6,896 nucleotides of DNA, taken from contig JAQSVY010000070.1 in NCBI GenBank assembly GCA_029266935.1, forward strand, positions 1 through 6,896. The letters are read 5' to 3'. Below are positions 6,614 to 6,896 of this stretch, piece after piece (positions within the stretch are counted from its first letter, which is position 1; each line of letters starts with the position of its first letter). The notes beneath the pieces are model-generated. The model made no database searches. It was not told the DNA's origin and saw only the letters and a program-made list of their open reading frames with translations. A program made the translations under genes and the position numbers. Source of the stretch: Burkholderiales bacterium (lineage in GTDB: Bacteria > Pseudomonadota > Gammaproteobacteria > Burkholderiales > SG8-39).

Positions 6614-6896
6614 ATGATGAAACGGCTGTTGGTGCTCGACGATGATCCGGACATGGGCGCACTTATCGTTCATGCCGCTGCGTCAGCCGGCTACGACGCT
6701 TCCTCCTCCACGAGCTTCGATACCTTCAAGGCGAGCCTGACACCCGACACTCGTCTCGTGGTGCTCGACCTGATGATGCCGGAGGTCGATGGCATTCAAG
6801 TGCTGCGGTACCTCGGCAGCCACAATTGCGAGGCCGGGATCATCCTGATCAGCGGATACGACAAGAAAGTGCTAAGAGTCGCCGAGCAGTTGGCTA
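6614..6896 (+). CDS. Response regulator receiver-domain protein, 3' end missing
   Basis: The first 94 codons are present before the right edge. Numbered from the second ATG (6617), the sequence starts MKRLLVLDDDPDMGALIVHA, with the acidic metal-binding pair at Asp8-Asp9. The phospho-acceptor is Asp51 in VVLDLMMPEVDG and the switch residue is Ser79 in IILISGYD. The conserved Lys of the receiver fold would lie just past the edge. It should accept phosphate from a histidine kinase, which is not visible here. The stretch ISGYDKKVLRVAEQLA recalls receiver domains fused to EAL (cyclic-di-GMP phosphodiesterase) outputs, but the output domain is outside the window, so this is a guess. Two adjacent in-frame ATGs (6614, 6617) are both served by the GGGGAAGAGG tract; an in-frame TAG at 6572-6574 rules out a longer start. 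GC is about 58% and codon choice is looser than in the importer genes (CTT, GTT, TCA, ACT, CGT, CTA, AGA), suggesting a different history or lower expression. Confidence 0.9.
   Translation, partial: MMKRLLVLDDDPDMGALIVHAAASAGYDASSSTSFDTFKASLTPDTRLVVLDLMMPEVDGIQVLRYLGSHNCEAGIILISGYDKKVLRVAEQLA

Overview
The window is a high-GC (roughly mid-60s percent by eye) proteobacterial chromosome segment. Protein sequence similarity recalled from the families, the gene content and the codon bias (C or G in most third positions) suggest a betaproteobacterium, but there is no rRNA or other marker to fix the taxon. It is compact, almost entirely coding, and I see no IS element, tRNA, CRISPR array or phage gene.

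Layout. Positions 1-963 (minus strand) hold the first 321 residues of a von Willebrand factor A (VWA) domain protein of the CoxE-like / COG3825 type; its 3' end lies off the left edge. A gap of only 25 bp separates it from a divergently transcribed operon on the plus strand. The operon encodes a complete YejABEF-type peptide ABC importer: yejA (989-2773, periplasmic binding protein), yejB (2780-3880, permease), yejE (3877-4896, permease) and yejF (4896-6497, fused double ATPase). These genes are spaced by 6 bp or overlap by 4 and 1 bp, so they are almost certainly one transcript with translational coupling. A 116-bp intergenic stretch with a small hairpin follows. The window then ends inside a response regulator gene (from 6614) whose base composition is clearly less GC-rich (about 58% by hand count) than the importer.

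How the genes work together. YejA should capture oligopeptides in the periplasm and deliver them to the YejB/YejE channel, with YejF hydrolysing ATP in the cytoplasm. Characterised relatives import microcin C in E. coli and affect antimicrobial peptide tolerance in other bacteria. The VWA gene and the response regulator are neighbours with no demonstrated link to the transporter.

Nothing here is clearly a new system. The points worth a second look are the start signals and the small structures. The VWA gene and yejA use GTG and TTG starts across a 25-bp gap, with overlapping opposed -10-like boxes and no good Shine-Dalgarno. yejE appears to start at CTG inside a CTGA overlap with yejB, preceded by a good Shine-Dalgarno. 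A 22-nt near-perfect inverted repeat made of atypical codons sits in the periplasmic loop of yejB. A hairpin overlapping a strong Shine-Dalgarno and a 25-codon ORF precedes the response regulator.
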